Source: an uncultured Clostridia bacterium (lineage in GTDB: Bacteria > Bacillota > Clostridia > Oscillospirales > Acutalibacteraceae). Taken from it: 35,235 bases of DNA. Below are positions 1 through 7,630 of this stretch, piece by piece. The position numbers were made by a program, and so were the translations under genes. Under the pieces are notes generated by a model. That model had not been told where the DNA came from and ran no database searches. It worked only from the letters and a program-made list of their open reading frames with translations. The stretch lies in NCBI GenBank assembly GCA_947567585.1, contig CANONE010000005.1:1-35235 (forward strand), given 5' to 3'. Numbering within the stretch: position 1 is the first letter of the stretch; each line of letters starts with the position of its first letter.

Positions 1-382
1 AGAAAGCGACAACGCCCTCAACATGGCTGCTATCGAAGCCGCCCTCAATGAAATGTTGGACTTCTCCGGCCCCAGCATGGATGAAAAGGTGCTGGACAAG
101 TTCGTGTGCCACATTACCCCGCTGGACGACACCCACTTCCGTTGGGATTTGAACCTTGCCCCCGGCCCAAAACAGGCCATCATCGGGCAAGTTGAGGGAC
201 GCAGGAACAAGTGCACCGCCCAAATAAAAGAGTATGGTGAGGACAACGCACGTCCTCACCATACATATGACAGAGCTATTCAGTTTTCCTCAAAAGAGGC
301 AAACGCCTACTTTTGTTTAATAGCCGCCTGTGCTGCCGCCAGCCGGGCAATCGGCACCCGGAAGGGAGAGCAGGACACGTAG
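1..382 (+). CDS. Serine site-specific recombinase, C-terminal fragment (5' end outside window)
   Basis: The frame is open from base 2, so the gene begins before the window. The visible ~50 residues (MDEKVLDKF, then a beta-strand ending HFRWDLNL) resemble the extreme C-terminus of large serine recombinases, which excise or integrate mobile elements. No catalytic domain is in view. The last ~25 codons (307-382) are antisense to the ppdK 3' end, and a perfect hairpin that suits ppdK termination lies inside the frame at 232-264. This suggests that the recombinase tail beyond about residue 70 is not a native C-terminus but readthrough into host sequence at an old insertion boundary. The family call rests on a short stretch; it could be a decayed remnant. 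Confidence 0.6.
   Translation, partial: ESDNALNMAAIEAALNEMLDFSGPSMDEKVLDKFVCHITPLDDTHFRWDLNLAPGPKQAIIGQVEGRRNKCTAQIKEYGEDNARPHHTYDRAIQFSSKEANAYFCLIAACAAASRAIGTRKGEQDT
232..264 (-). terminator. ppdK: Hairpin terminator downstream of ppdK
   Basis: A perfect 13-bp stem (232-244 with 252-264) and a 7-base loop lie 43 bases past the ppdK stop. Read on the minus strand, the stem is followed by TCTTTTATTT, a U-rich tail. The plus-strand tail has no T run, so termination is predicted for ppdK only. Confidence 0.7.
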
Positions 383-2937
383 GTCAGGCCCACGTTGTGG
401 CAGAACTCAATGGTGGTCGGGTCGCCGCCATGCTCGCCGCAGATGCCCAACACGATGTCGGGGCGCACGGCCTTGCCCTTTTCAGAAGCCATCTTCACCA
501 GCTGGCCAACGCCCTCCTGGTCCAGGCGGGCAAAGGGATCGTTCTCGTAGATCTTCTGCTCGTAGTAGCTGCCCAGGAACTTGCCGGCATCGTCGCGGCT
601 AAAGCCAAAGGTCATCTGGGTCAGATCGTTGGTGCCAAAGCTAAAGAACTCAGCCTCTTCGGCAATCTTGTCCGCTGTCAGGGCGGCACGGGGGATCTCA
701 ATCATGGTGCCAACCTTGTACTGCAACTCAACGCCAGCCTCGGCGATGATGCGGTCGGCGGTTTCTACCACGGTCTTCTTCACGTACTTGAGCTCCTTGA
801 TCTCGCCTACCAGCGGAATCATGATCTCAGGCACAATATGCCATTCAGGATGGACCTTGTTTACATTAATAGCGGCCTTGATGACAGCCTCGGTCTGCAT
901 CTCGGCGATTTCGGGATAGGTGACGGCCAGACGGCAGCCCCGGTGGCCCATCATGGGGTTAAACTCATGCAGCCCGGCAATGATGGCCTTGATGTCCTCC
1001 ACGGTCTTACCCTGGGTCTGGGCCAGCAGCTCGATGTCCTTCTCCTCGGTGGGGACGAACTCGTGCAGCGGGGGATCCAGGAAGCGGATGTTTACATGGC
1101 GGCCTTCCAGAGCCTCGTAGAGCTTCTCGAAGTCGCCCTGCTGCATGGGCTCCAGCTTGGCAAGAGCGGCCTTGCGCTGCTCCACGGTGTCAGAGCAGAT
1201 CATCTCGCGGATAGCGGCGATGCGGTCCGGGTCAAAGAACATGTGCTCGGTGCGGCACAGGCCAATGCCCTCGGCGCCAAAGGCCACAGCCTGCTGGGCG
1301 TCCTTGGGGGTGTCGGCGTTGGTGCGCACCTGCAGGGTGCGGTACTTATCAGAAAGCTCCATGATCCGGCCAAAGTAGCCGCCCTCGGTAGAGGCGGGCA
1401 CGGTGGGGATGGCCTCGCCGTAGATGTTGCCGGTGGTGCCGTCCAGGGAGATATAGTCGCCCTCATGATACTCCCGGCCATTCAGGGTAAACTTCTTGTT
1501 GGCCTCGTCCATCTTGATGGCGCCGCAGCCGGAGACGCAGCAGGTGCCCATGCCCCGGGCCACAACGGCCGCGTGGCTGGTCATGCCGCCGCGTACGGTG
1601 AGGATGCCCTGGGAGAAGTGCATGCCCTCGATGTCCTCGGGAGAGGTCTCCAGGCGAACCAGGACCACCTTCTCGCCGGCCTGGCCCTGCTCCACAGCGT
1701 CCTCGGCGGTAAAGACGATCTTGCCGCAGGCGGCTCCGGGAGAAGCGGCCAAAGCGGAAGCAACCGGGGTGGCGGCCTTCAAAGCGGCAGCGTCGAACTG
1801 GGGATGCAGCAGAGCGTCCAGCTGCTTGGGATCAATCATCAGCAGGGCCTCTTCCTCGGTCTTCATGCCCTCGTCAATCAGGTCGCAGGCAATCTTGATA
1901 GCGGCGGTAGCGGTGCGCTTGCCGTTACGGGTCTGCAGCATGTAGAGCTTGCCGTGCTCCACGGTGAACTCCATGTCCTGCATATCCTTATAATGGTCCT
2001 CCAGCAGCTTGCAGACATTCTGGAACTGCTGGAAAGCTTCGGGGAACTTCTCAGCCATCTGGGCAATGGGCATGGGAGTACGCACGCCGGCTACCACGTC
2101 TTCGCCCTGGGCATTGGTCAAAAACTCGCCCATCAGCTTCTTTTCGCCAGTGGCGGGGTCCCGGGTAAAGGCCACGCCGGTGCCGCAGTCGTCGCCCATG
2201 TTGCCAAAAGCCATCATCTGGACATTAACGGCGGTGCCCCAGCTATAGGGGATCTCGTTCATACGGCGGTATACGTTGGCCCGGGGGTTGTCCCAGGAAC
2301 GGAACACGGCCTTCACAGCGCCCATCAGCTGCTCCTTGGGGTCGGTGGGGAAGTCCGCGCCGATCTTCTCCTTGTACTCAGCCTTGAACTGCTCGGCCAG
2401 GTCTTTCAGATCATTGGCGTCCAGCTCGGTATCCTGGGTAACGCCCTTCTTCTCCTTCATCTGGTCGATGAGCTCTTCGAAGTACTTCTTGCCCACTTCC
2501 ATAACCACGTCGGAATACATCTGGATAAACCGGCGGTAGCAGTCGTAGGCCCAGCGGGGATTCCCGGAAGCCTTGGCCATATATTCGACAACTTCTTCGT
2601 TGAGGCCCAGGTTCAGAATGGTGTCCATCATGCCGGGCATAGAGGCCCGGGCGCCGGAGCGCACGGAAACCAGCAGCGGGTTTTCCTTATCGCCGAACTT
2701 CTTGCCGGTGATTTCCTCCATCTTGCCCACATATTCCATAATCTGGGCCTGGATGTCGTCGTTGATTTTCCGGCCATCCTCGTAATACTGGGTGCAGGCC
2801 TCGGTGCTGATGGTGAAGCCCTGGGGAACAGGCAGGCCCAGCTTGGTCATCTCAGCCAGGTTCGCGCCCTTACCGCCCAGCAGCTCGCGCATAGAGCCGT
2901 CGCCTTCGCTGAACAGGTAGACATACTTGTGGCTCAT
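307..2937 (-). CDS. ppdK: Pyruvate, phosphate dikinase
   Basis: Interconverts pyruvate + ATP + Pi and PEP + AMP + PPi, a cytoplasmic glycolytic/gluconeogenic step common in anaerobic Clostridia. It is full length (876 aa). An N-terminal ATP-grasp domain (LLGGKGANLAEM, about residue 22) is followed by the swivelling phosphohistidine domain with GGMTSHAA. His455 falls at the same number as the catalytic His reported for the Clostridium symbiosum enzyme. The C-terminal PEP/pyruvate TIM barrel ends with GICGEHGGDP and its catalytic Cys (residue 833 here). The start is the ATG at 2937, nine bases after AGGAGG; a TTG three codons upstream abuts the Shine-Dalgarno and is unlikely. The gene is monocistronic, with its own extended -10 promoter and terminator. 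Confidence 0.97.
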   Translation of the reverse strand: MSHKYVYLFSEGDGSMRELLGGKGANLAEMTKLGLPVPQGFTISTEACTQYYEDGRKINDDIQAQIMEYVGKMEEITGKKFGDKENPLLVSVRSGARASMPGMMDTILNLGLNEEVVEYMAKASGNPRWAYDCYRRFIQMYSDVVMEVGKKYFEELIDQMKEKKGVTQDTELDANDLKDLAEQFKAEYKEKIGADFPTDPKEQLMGAVKAVFRSWDNPRANVYRRMNEIPYSWGTAVNVQMMAFGNMGDDCGTGVAFTRDPATGEKKLMGEFLTNAQGEDVVAGVRTPMPIAQMAEKFPEAFQQFQNVCKLLEDHYKDMQDMEFTVEHGKLYMLQTRNGKRTATAAIKIACDLIDEGMKTEEEALLMIDPKQLDALLHPQFDAAALKAATPVASALAASPGAACGKIVFTAEDAVEQGQAGEKVVLVRLETSPEDIEGMHFSQGILTVRGGMTSHAAVVARGMGTCCVSGCGAIKMDEANKKFTLNGREYHEGDYISLDGTTGNIYGEAIPTVPASTEGGYFGRIMELSDKYRTLQVRTNADTPKDAQQAVAFGAEGIGLCRTEHMFFDPDRIAAIREMICSDTVEQRKAALAKLEPMQQGDFEKLYEALEGRHVNIRFLDPPLHEFVPTEEKDIELLAQTQGKTVEDIKAIIAGLHEFNPMMGHRGCRLAVTYPEIAEMQTEAVIKAAINVNKVHPEWHIVPEIMIPLVGEIKELKYVKKTVVETADRIIAEAGVELQYKVGTMIEIPRAALTADKIAEEAEFFSFGTNDLTQMTFGFSRDDAGKFLGSYYEQKIYENDPFARLDQEGVGQLVKMASEKGKAVRPDIVLGICGEHGGDPTTIEFCHNVGLTYVSCSPFRVPIARLAAAQAAIKQK

Positions 2938-3003
2938 TGGTAACAACCTCCTAATGAATGTTCAACCGGAAACGTTTTTGTTTCTTCTCCGATTACTGTA
3001 CCA

Positions 3004-3012
3004 ATTATAACA
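3004..3012 (-). promoter_or_regulatory. ppdK: Extended -10 promoter of ppdK
   Basis: On the minus strand TATAAT (3009-3004) is preceded by TG one base upstream (TGTTATAAT), an extended -10. The -35 at 17-bp spacing (TGGAAT) is poor. The predicted leader is about 60 nt. Confidence 0.5.
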
Positions 3013-3078
3013 AGAATTCCCGGAAAATTCCATAGGAAATCAGAAGAATTTCAAAAAAATTTTGCGGGGAGAAGGCCG

Positions 3079-3135
3079 TGGGGCTTTGCCCTACAACCTA
3101 TAACCTTTTGGAAAAGGCTAACGAAAACTTTTTTT
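3079..3135 (+). repeat. Double-hairpin intergenic repeat, copy a
   Basis: This is one member of a family described in the findings. A GGGGC/GCCC hairpin comes first, then CCTTTT-GG-AAAAGG (3104-3117), then GAAAACTTTTTTT. It sits between ppdK and the SLH/transglutaminase gene and is less regular than copies d-f. Confidence 0.55.
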
Positions 3136-3237
3136 GCCGGATTCTGCCGGGGGCGCTGCCTTGGCGCCAAGGCGGCGCGGAAGGCTGAGACGGAAAGCGC
3201 CGGCCCAACCGGCGGGTGAGACGAAGCGCCTACGGCC

Positions 3238-4725
3238 CTAGCCGCAGTGCTTCCCGGATACCATATAGTCCGGCAGGACCGCAGAGTAGGGTTTCAGGAA
3301 GAGATCCCAGTCCGGCCGGACGTACTGGATCTCCGGGTCGCAGAGGTAGGTTTTTCCATCCTCCTCTATCTGGACCCAGCCGTGGGGCACGAAGCCGTTT
3401 CCGGTGTCGATCTGCCCGGAAACGCCTTGGGCCTGGTAGCCCATCCAGCGGGCCAGCATGGCGTCCAGGGCGGCGAAACGGTAGCAGTTCCCCCAGCGGT
3501 TCCTGGCCATTTCCAGCGCCAGGTTTTCCTCCCAGCCGCTGGTTCCCTCTGGAATAAAGCTGCCTGCCCGGTAGGTAAAGTGCTGGGTTACATATAGGTG
3601 CAGCCGCTGGAAATTCTCTTGAGCCCCAGCCCCGGAAACTGTATTGGCCGCCACTATGTCCGCTAAACGCTGGTCCAGATCAGGGCTGCCGGTGGAGTAC
3701 CTTCCATTATTGTCAAATTCCTGTACCCCCGCCGCTTGATTGCGGGTCCAGCGGCCTTCGCCGTCCACATGGTAAAGCCAGCCGTCAATGAGATGGTAGC
3801 CAGGAGCGTGGGCGGCGGCGGGAACGGTATAGCTCTCCCATTGGCCGTTTTCCAAGTGGCTGTGTTCCAGGGCAGCCTCCATCACGTCATAATAGGCCCA
3901 ATGGGTAAAGGGTAAGTCCAAAAAGAGCAGCACCTTCCCATCGGCGTCCAATTTGGCTTTGGCCTGGCTGCCGGAACGGTCCAGCACCCGGTTCAGAATG
4001 GCGGCGGCCTCCGCCCGGCTAATTTTCTGGCCGGGGCGGAAGGTTCCGTCGGTATATCCGTTGATCCATCCCCGGGCAGCGGCGGCGTTGATCTCCTGCC
4101 AAAACCACATGCCCTCCTCCACATCGGCGAACGCTTGAGGCGCGTCCTCCCAGGGGGCGAAAAACCGGGAGATGATCCCCACAAACTCCCCCCGGGTAAT
4201 ACTGCGGCCCGGCTGGAAGGTCCCGTTTTCATAGCCGTTCAGGGCTCCCATTTCTGCCAGGGCCAGCACCTGGGGGCCATACCAGGCGGTAGGGGGCACA
4301 TCGGAAAAGCTGGCCGCGCCGGCAGGCTGGGGCTCGGCCTCCAGCAGAGAATAAATCATGCAGGCGGTCTCCCCTCGTGTGACAAGGGCTTCCGGGCGAA
4401 CCATGTCGCCGCTGCCTCGCAGATACACTGGGTGCCCAGTTTTTTCCAGGCCCGGGCTAATGGGCACATATCCCTCTGGCTCCGGAGGATCCTCCGGCTC
4501 TCCATCCTCCGGAGCGCCGGAGCCTTCCTCTCCCTGGCCAGACTGGGGGGAAGCGGCAGGCTCCGCGTCCTCAAAGCTATCTGTCTCACTGGAAAAAAGC
4601 TCTCCGGCGGCGGGAATAGCCTCATCCCAGATTTCCATAGACGGCGGCTCTTCCGCAGCGGCCGCTGAAATCCGCAGTAAGCCCAAAACCATCGCCGCCA
4701 AAATAGCCGCAAAACATTTTTTCAA
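3238..4725 (-). CDS. Exported SLH-domain protein with C-terminal transglutaminase-like domain
   Basis: About 495 aa. A signal peptide (MKKCFAAILAAMVLGLL, cut near AAAAEE) is followed by an acidic Pro/Glu-rich linker to about residue 90. Three SLH-type repeats (about 105-130, 140-187 and 198-245, with motifs such as GYENGTFQPGRSITRGEF and GYTDGTFRPGQKISRAEA) would attach it to secondary cell-wall polymer. The C-terminus resembles a transglutaminase/papain-like fold: Cys414 in GNCYRFAAL, His448 in PHGWV and Asp463 in CDPE form a plausible triad. The substrate is unknown; such domains can be peptidases or cross-linking enzymes. The start is a TTG at 4725 behind GGGAGGGG, which gives a proper signal peptide. 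It has its own promoter at 4762-4790. Confidence 0.85.
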   Translation of the reverse strand: MKKCFAAILAAMVLGLLRISAAAAEEPPSMEIWDEAIPAAGELFSSETDSFEDAEPAASPQSGQGEEGSGAPEDGEPEDPPEPEGYVPISPGLEKTGHPVYLRGSGDMVRPEALVTRGETACMIYSLLEAEPQPAGAASFSDVPPTAWYGPQVLALAEMGALNGYENGTFQPGRSITRGEFVGIISRFFAPWEDAPQAFADVEEGMWFWQEINAAAARGWINGYTDGTFRPGQKISRAEAAAILNRVLDRSGSQAKAKLDADGKVLLFLDLPFTHWAYYDVMEAALEHSHLENGQWESYTVPAAAHAPGYHLIDGWLYHVDGEGRWTRNQAAGVQEFDNNGRYSTGSPDLDQRLADIVAANTVSGAGAQENFQRLHLYVTQHFTYRAGSFIPEGTSGWEENLALEMARNRWGNCYRFAALDAMLARWMGYQAQGVSGQIDTGNGFVPHGWVQIEEDGKTYLCDPEIQYVRPDWDLFLKPYSAVLPDYMVSGKHCG

Positions 4726-4761
4726 GAAAACCCCTCCCAAGGCAAACTGTTTTTCCGCCCC

Positions 4762-4790
4762 ATCATATCATAATCTACCAAAAAATTCAA
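4762..4790 (-). promoter_or_regulatory. Sigma-A-type promoter of the SLH/transglutaminase gene
   Basis: On the minus strand TTGAAT (4790-4785), a 17-bp spacer and TATGAT (4767-4762). The leader to the TTG start is about 35 nt. Confidence 0.65.
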
Positions 4791-4800
4791 GGGAAGGGCC

Positions 4801-4815
4801 CATACTCGGAGTATG
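4801..4815. repeat. Short palindrome between sigK and the SLH gene promoter
   Basis: CATACTC-G-GAGTATG is a perfect 7-bp dyad, 10 bases downstream of the sigK stop and 10 bases upstream of the next promoter's -35. There is no T run, so it is more likely an operator or weak hairpin than an intrinsic terminator. Confidence 0.4.
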
Positions 4816-4824
4816 TTAGGTTTC

Positions 4825-5532
4825 CTACAGCCATTCGCTCTCCGGCTCTCCGGCTTCAAATTTGCCCCGGAGCTTCTCCAGGGCCCGCTTCTCAATCCGC
4901 GACACATACGACCGGGAGATTCCCAGCCTGGCCGCAACCTCCCGCTGCGGCAGGGGAGCCCGCCCCCCAAGGCCGTAGCGCATGCAGATCACGCTTCGCT
5001 CCCGGGGTTCCAGGGCAGGGAGGTAGTCGTACAGCTTCTCGCTCTTCATGCGCACGTCCAGATCGTCGATTACCGTGTCGTCTACAGCCATGGTATCCAT
5101 CAGCGTCAGGGCGTTGCCGTCCTTATCTGTGTCGATAGGCTCATTGATGGATACATCCTGAGCGGATTTTTTGCCAGCGCGAAAAAACATGAGGATTTCA
5201 TTTTCAATACACTTAGAAGCATAGCTGGACAGCCGGATACCTTTATTGGGGTTAAAGCTGTCGATGCCCTTAATCAGGCCGATGGTGCCGATGGAGATTA
5301 AGTCTTCCTGGTCGCTGCCGTTAACATAGTATTTTTTTACAATATGCGCCACCAGGCGGAGATTGTGCTCAATCAGCTCTCTGCGGGCTTCAGGGGACCC
5401 CTGGGCCATCTTTTCCAGGCATTCTTTCTCCCGGGACGCGGGGAGCGCCCGGGGAAAGCTGCCGGAACCGGTAACGTGCAGCAGAAGGTAGAAGACGTGA
5501 GAGAGAAGGTCAAGTAGATTGGGAAACAGCAT
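4825..5532 (-). CDS. sigK: RNA polymerase sporulation sigma factor, pro-sigma-K
   Basis: Late mother-cell sigma factor of sporulation (235 aa). The first ~25 residues are hydrophobic (LLDLLSHVFYLLLHV), like the membrane-tethering pro-sequence removed by SpoIVFB. Region 2 follows (RRELIEHNLRLVAHIVKKY, DLISIGTIGLIKGIDSF, YASKCIENEILM), then region 4 with the helix-turn-helix (QREVAARLGISRSYVSRIEKRALEKL). ATG 5532 has AAGGAG nine bases upstream. The gene is uninterrupted: no skin-type element splits it here. It implies that the organism can sporulate. A candidate sigma-E-like promoter lies about 150 bases upstream. Confidence 0.95.
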   Translation of the reverse strand: MLFPNLLDLLSHVFYLLLHVTGSGSFPRALPASREKECLEKMAQGSPEARRELIEHNLRLVAHIVKKYYVNGSDQEDLISIGTIGLIKGIDSFNPNKGIRLSSYASKCIENEILMFFRAGKKSAQDVSINEPIDTDKDGNALTLMDTMAVDDTVIDDLDVRMKSEKLYDYLPALEPRERSVICMRYGLGGRAPLPQREVAARLGISRSYVSRIEKRALEKLRGKFEAGEPESEWL

Positions 5533-5676
5533 GGCAGACCACTCCTTTTGGTTTTTACAGTCAAATCATTTCATTCGAAGGCAGAAAATCTACGAATTAC
5601 TTGATTTTGCCAGTCGGGCCGGTGTGTCTATATGGCAAATCACCAGCGGGATATTTCGCTGGGCTGTACCTATAAA

Positions 5677-5703
5677 CTGTATGAAGGAGTGGAAAGATAT
5701 TTG
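5677..5703 (-). promoter_or_regulatory. sigK: Possible sigma-E-type promoter for sigK
   Basis: The minus strand has CAAATATC (5703-5696), 12 bases, then CATACAG (5683-5677). This resembles the sigma-E elements ATATT and CATACA, but the spacer is about two bases short. sigK transcription by sigma-E is expected from Bacillus biology; this exact site is tentative. Confidence 0.3.
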
Positions 5704-5826
5704 CTTGTACAGAGAAAAAGATAACGGCAAGTCCACACAGCGAAGCCTCCGCCCGGAACAATCTCCGGCAGAGCGCTGCGCGGGCTTGCCGCTACAATAG
5801 CCGCTATTTTTATCAGAATTTATGAA

Positions 5827-5958
5827 TTTGTACCAATGGGAGCTTGCGCCTGCCTTTCCGGCAAATTTTAGCCGCCGCCTTTGGCAAATCCTATGGTTTT
5901 GCGCCCTTCCAGCAACTGAATTTACTGGAATATCCAGGCACAGATCCTATTGGCGCTA
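5827..5958. repeat. Degenerate copy of the MITE-like repeat, reaching the ilvE stop codon
   Basis: The left end (TTTGTACCAATGGGAGCTTG, then TTTCCGGCAAATTTTAGCCG) matches the terminal repeat of the full copy at 33299-33461. The right end retains only TCCTATTGG. The central part is diverged. The remaining sequence between sigK and ilvE (5533-5826) shows no convincing gene. Confidence 0.55.
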
Positions 5959-7026
5959 CTTTACTTCCACTGTCCAGTGATAGCCGTCCTCCAGCTTGCC
6001 GGTCTGTATCCCGGTTACCGTATCATATAGCCTCTGGCTTACCGGGCCGATTTCCCCGCCGGAGATCTCCATAACATCATCTTCATACCGCAGCGTCCCT
6101 ACAGGGGAAATAACCGCAGCCGTGCCGGAGCCCCAGCACTCCTCTAAGCTTCCGTCCCTGGCCGCGGCCACCAGCTCCTCTACGGAAACCCGGCGCTCCT
6201 CCACGTCCATTCCCCAGGCCCTGCACAGCTCCAAGCAGGTGGCCCGGGTTACCCCAGGCAGAATGCTTCCGTTAAGCTTGGGCGTAATCACCTTGCCGCC
6301 TATCTTGAAAAAGATATTCATAGACCCTACTTCTTCAATATATTTGCGCTCTACTCCGTCCAGCCACAGCACCTGGGCATATCCTTCAGCCTGTCCTTTC
6401 ATCTGCGCCTTTAAGCTGGCGGCGTAGTTCCCCCCCGCTTTGGCCTCGCCGATACCGCCCCGGACCGCGCGGACATAGTCGTCCTCAATCCAAATTTTCA
6501 CCGGGTCCAGCCCGCTTTCATAATAAGCGCCAGAGGGAGAAAGGATGATGATGAATTTGTAGCTTTTAGAGGGGTGTACACCCAGGCTTTCATCCGTGGC
6601 AATGATAAAGGGCCGAATGTAAAGGGAGGTCCCCGGCTGTGTGGGAATCCAGTCCTTGTCCACCCGTACCAGCGTTTTCAAGGCGTTCAGAAAGTCGTCC
6701 TGGGGTACCGGGGGGATACACAGGCGCAGGCAGGAATTTTCCGCCCGCTGGATGTTTCTGTCCGGTCGGAACAGCAGCACCCGGCCGTCCTCTGTATGAT
6801 ACGCTTTCAGGCCCTCAAACATCTCCTGGGCATAGTGGAATACCATGGCGGAGGGCTCCAGAGAAATCGGCTGGTAGGGAACGATCTTGGGGTCGTGCCA
6901 GCCCTGCCCTTCATGATAATCCATCACATACATATGGTCGGTGAATATGTGGCCAAACCCTAACTTAGACTGGTCGGCGGGTTTTTCCTTGGGGCTCTTT
7001 GTCAGTTCTAGCTTTATTTCCTGCAT
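5956..7026 (-). CDS. ilvE: Branched-chain amino acid aminotransferase
   Basis: PLP-dependent fold-type IV transaminase (356 aa) that interconverts leucine, isoleucine and valine with their 2-oxo acids using glutamate/2-oxoglutarate. Landmarks are FHYAQEMFEGLKAY, RPDRNIQR, SLYIRPF, the pyridoxal-lysine region GEAKAGGNYAASL, WLDG.ERKYIEEVGSMNIFF and LPGVTRATCLEL, plus the C-terminal ECWGSGTAAVISPVG. This is the longer clostridial/eukaryotic-like BCAT form. The start is ATG 7026 (MQEIKLEL) with an AGGGAAGG-type site upstream; the frame stays open further upstream, but residues there are not family-like. The stop codon lies at the edge of a degenerate repeat. It is a single gene under the promoter at 7095-7123. 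Confidence 0.96.
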   Translation of the reverse strand: MQEIKLELTKSPKEKPADQSKLGFGHIFTDHMYVMDYHEGQGWHDPKIVPYQPISLEPSAMVFHYAQEMFEGLKAYHTEDGRVLLFRPDRNIQRAENSCLRLCIPPVPQDDFLNALKTLVRVDKDWIPTQPGTSLYIRPFIIATDESLGVHPSKSYKFIIILSPSGAYYESGLDPVKIWIEDDYVRAVRGGIGEAKAGGNYAASLKAQMKGQAEGYAQVLWLDGVERKYIEEVGSMNIFFKIGGKVITPKLNGSILPGVTRATCLELCRAWGMDVEERRVSVEELVAAARDGSLEECWGSGTAAVISPVGTLRYEDDVMEISGGEIGPVSQRLYDTVTGIQTGKLEDGYHWTVEVK

Positions 7027-7094
7027 AATAACTACCTTCCCTCGTTGAATAGTGCATAGCTGTGGGCCCAAAACTCCGGCCTCGTGTATCATTT

Positions 7095-7123
7095 ATTATA
7101 ATACCGGGGATGGAGAAATGCAA
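7095..7123 (-). promoter_or_regulatory. ilvE: Promoter of ilvE with a dyad over the -35
   Basis: On the minus strand TTGCAT (7123-7118), a 17-bp spacer and TATAAT (7100-7095). The inverted repeat GCAAGCTG/CAGCTTGC (7120-7127 and 7137-7144) overlaps the -35 and could be an operator. The region 7145-7425 further upstream has no gene or T-box signature that I can see. Confidence 0.75.
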
Positions 7124-7425
7124 GCTGGAGGACCGGCAGCTTGCAAAAAGGGGACTTTTCATAATTTTTATTCACTTTTCCCTCGCTGTTTTTCGGAATT
7201 TGGGCGCACAAGCCGTAAAACAAAATTCCCAAAGAGCATATGGAAAACGCCCCTGAAAGCCGGCAAATACCTATCTTTAGGCTGGGCCGCCTGGCTCAAA
7301 AAGGTATTCTGCCTCTTTATGGACTGCGTTAACTATAGCTTTTGGGAATTTGTAAACAATGCCTTCCATTTTTCCATCCGCCGGGGCTATCGGTCCTGTA
7401 TCTACCTGTAGGAGGGGACGCGCGG

Positions 7426-7611
7426 CTATTCCTCCGGCGGCCTTTTCTTCACGCTGGTCTTGCGTTTGCGCACACATTCCGTCAGCAAAAACTCAATCTG
7501 CCCGTTAATGGAGCGGAAGTCGTCCTCCGCCCACTCTGCCAGCTCCTTCCACAGGGTAGGCGAGATGCGCAGCAAGATTTGCTTTTTTGTCTTGTCGCTT
7601 TTCTCGTCCAC
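7426..7611 (-). CDS. Small Arc-type ribbon-helix-helix protein
   Basis: 61 aa. The segment QILLRISPTLWKELAEWAEDD followed by SINGQIEFLL matches the beta-helix-helix layout of Arc/MetJ-fold DNA-binding proteins, with a basic C-terminal tail (VRKRKTSVKKRP). The start is a GTG at 7611 with GGGAGGG upstream. It lies 19 bases after the SPFH gene and has no promoter of its own, so the two are probably cotranscribed. The role is unknown. An antitoxin role is possible in principle, but no toxin gene is adjacent, so a small regulator linked to the SPFH protein is the simpler reading. Confidence 0.8.
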   Translation of the reverse strand: MDEKSDKTKKQILLRISPTLWKELAEWAEDDFRSINGQIEFLLTECVRKRKTSVKKRPPEE

Positions 7612-7630
7612 GGGTATCCCTCCCGGTCTT

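Noticed and set aside
313..2943. 876-codon open frame antisense to ppdK
   Set aside because: It mirrors the GC-rich third-position pattern of ppdK, has no family features and no ribosome-binding site; the opposite strand is unambiguous.
2965..2990. Possible CcpA cre-like site in the ppdK leader (GGAAACGTTTTTG)
   Set aside because: Only part of the consensus fits and the symmetry is poor.
4825..5532. skin-like element interrupting sigK
   Set aside because: The reading frame is continuous from pro-sequence to the helix-turn-helix.
7027..7425. T-box or other riboswitch upstream of ilvE
   Set aside because: The predicted leader from the promoter at 7095-7123 is only about 60 nt, and no T-box sequence or specifier-type structure is apparent.
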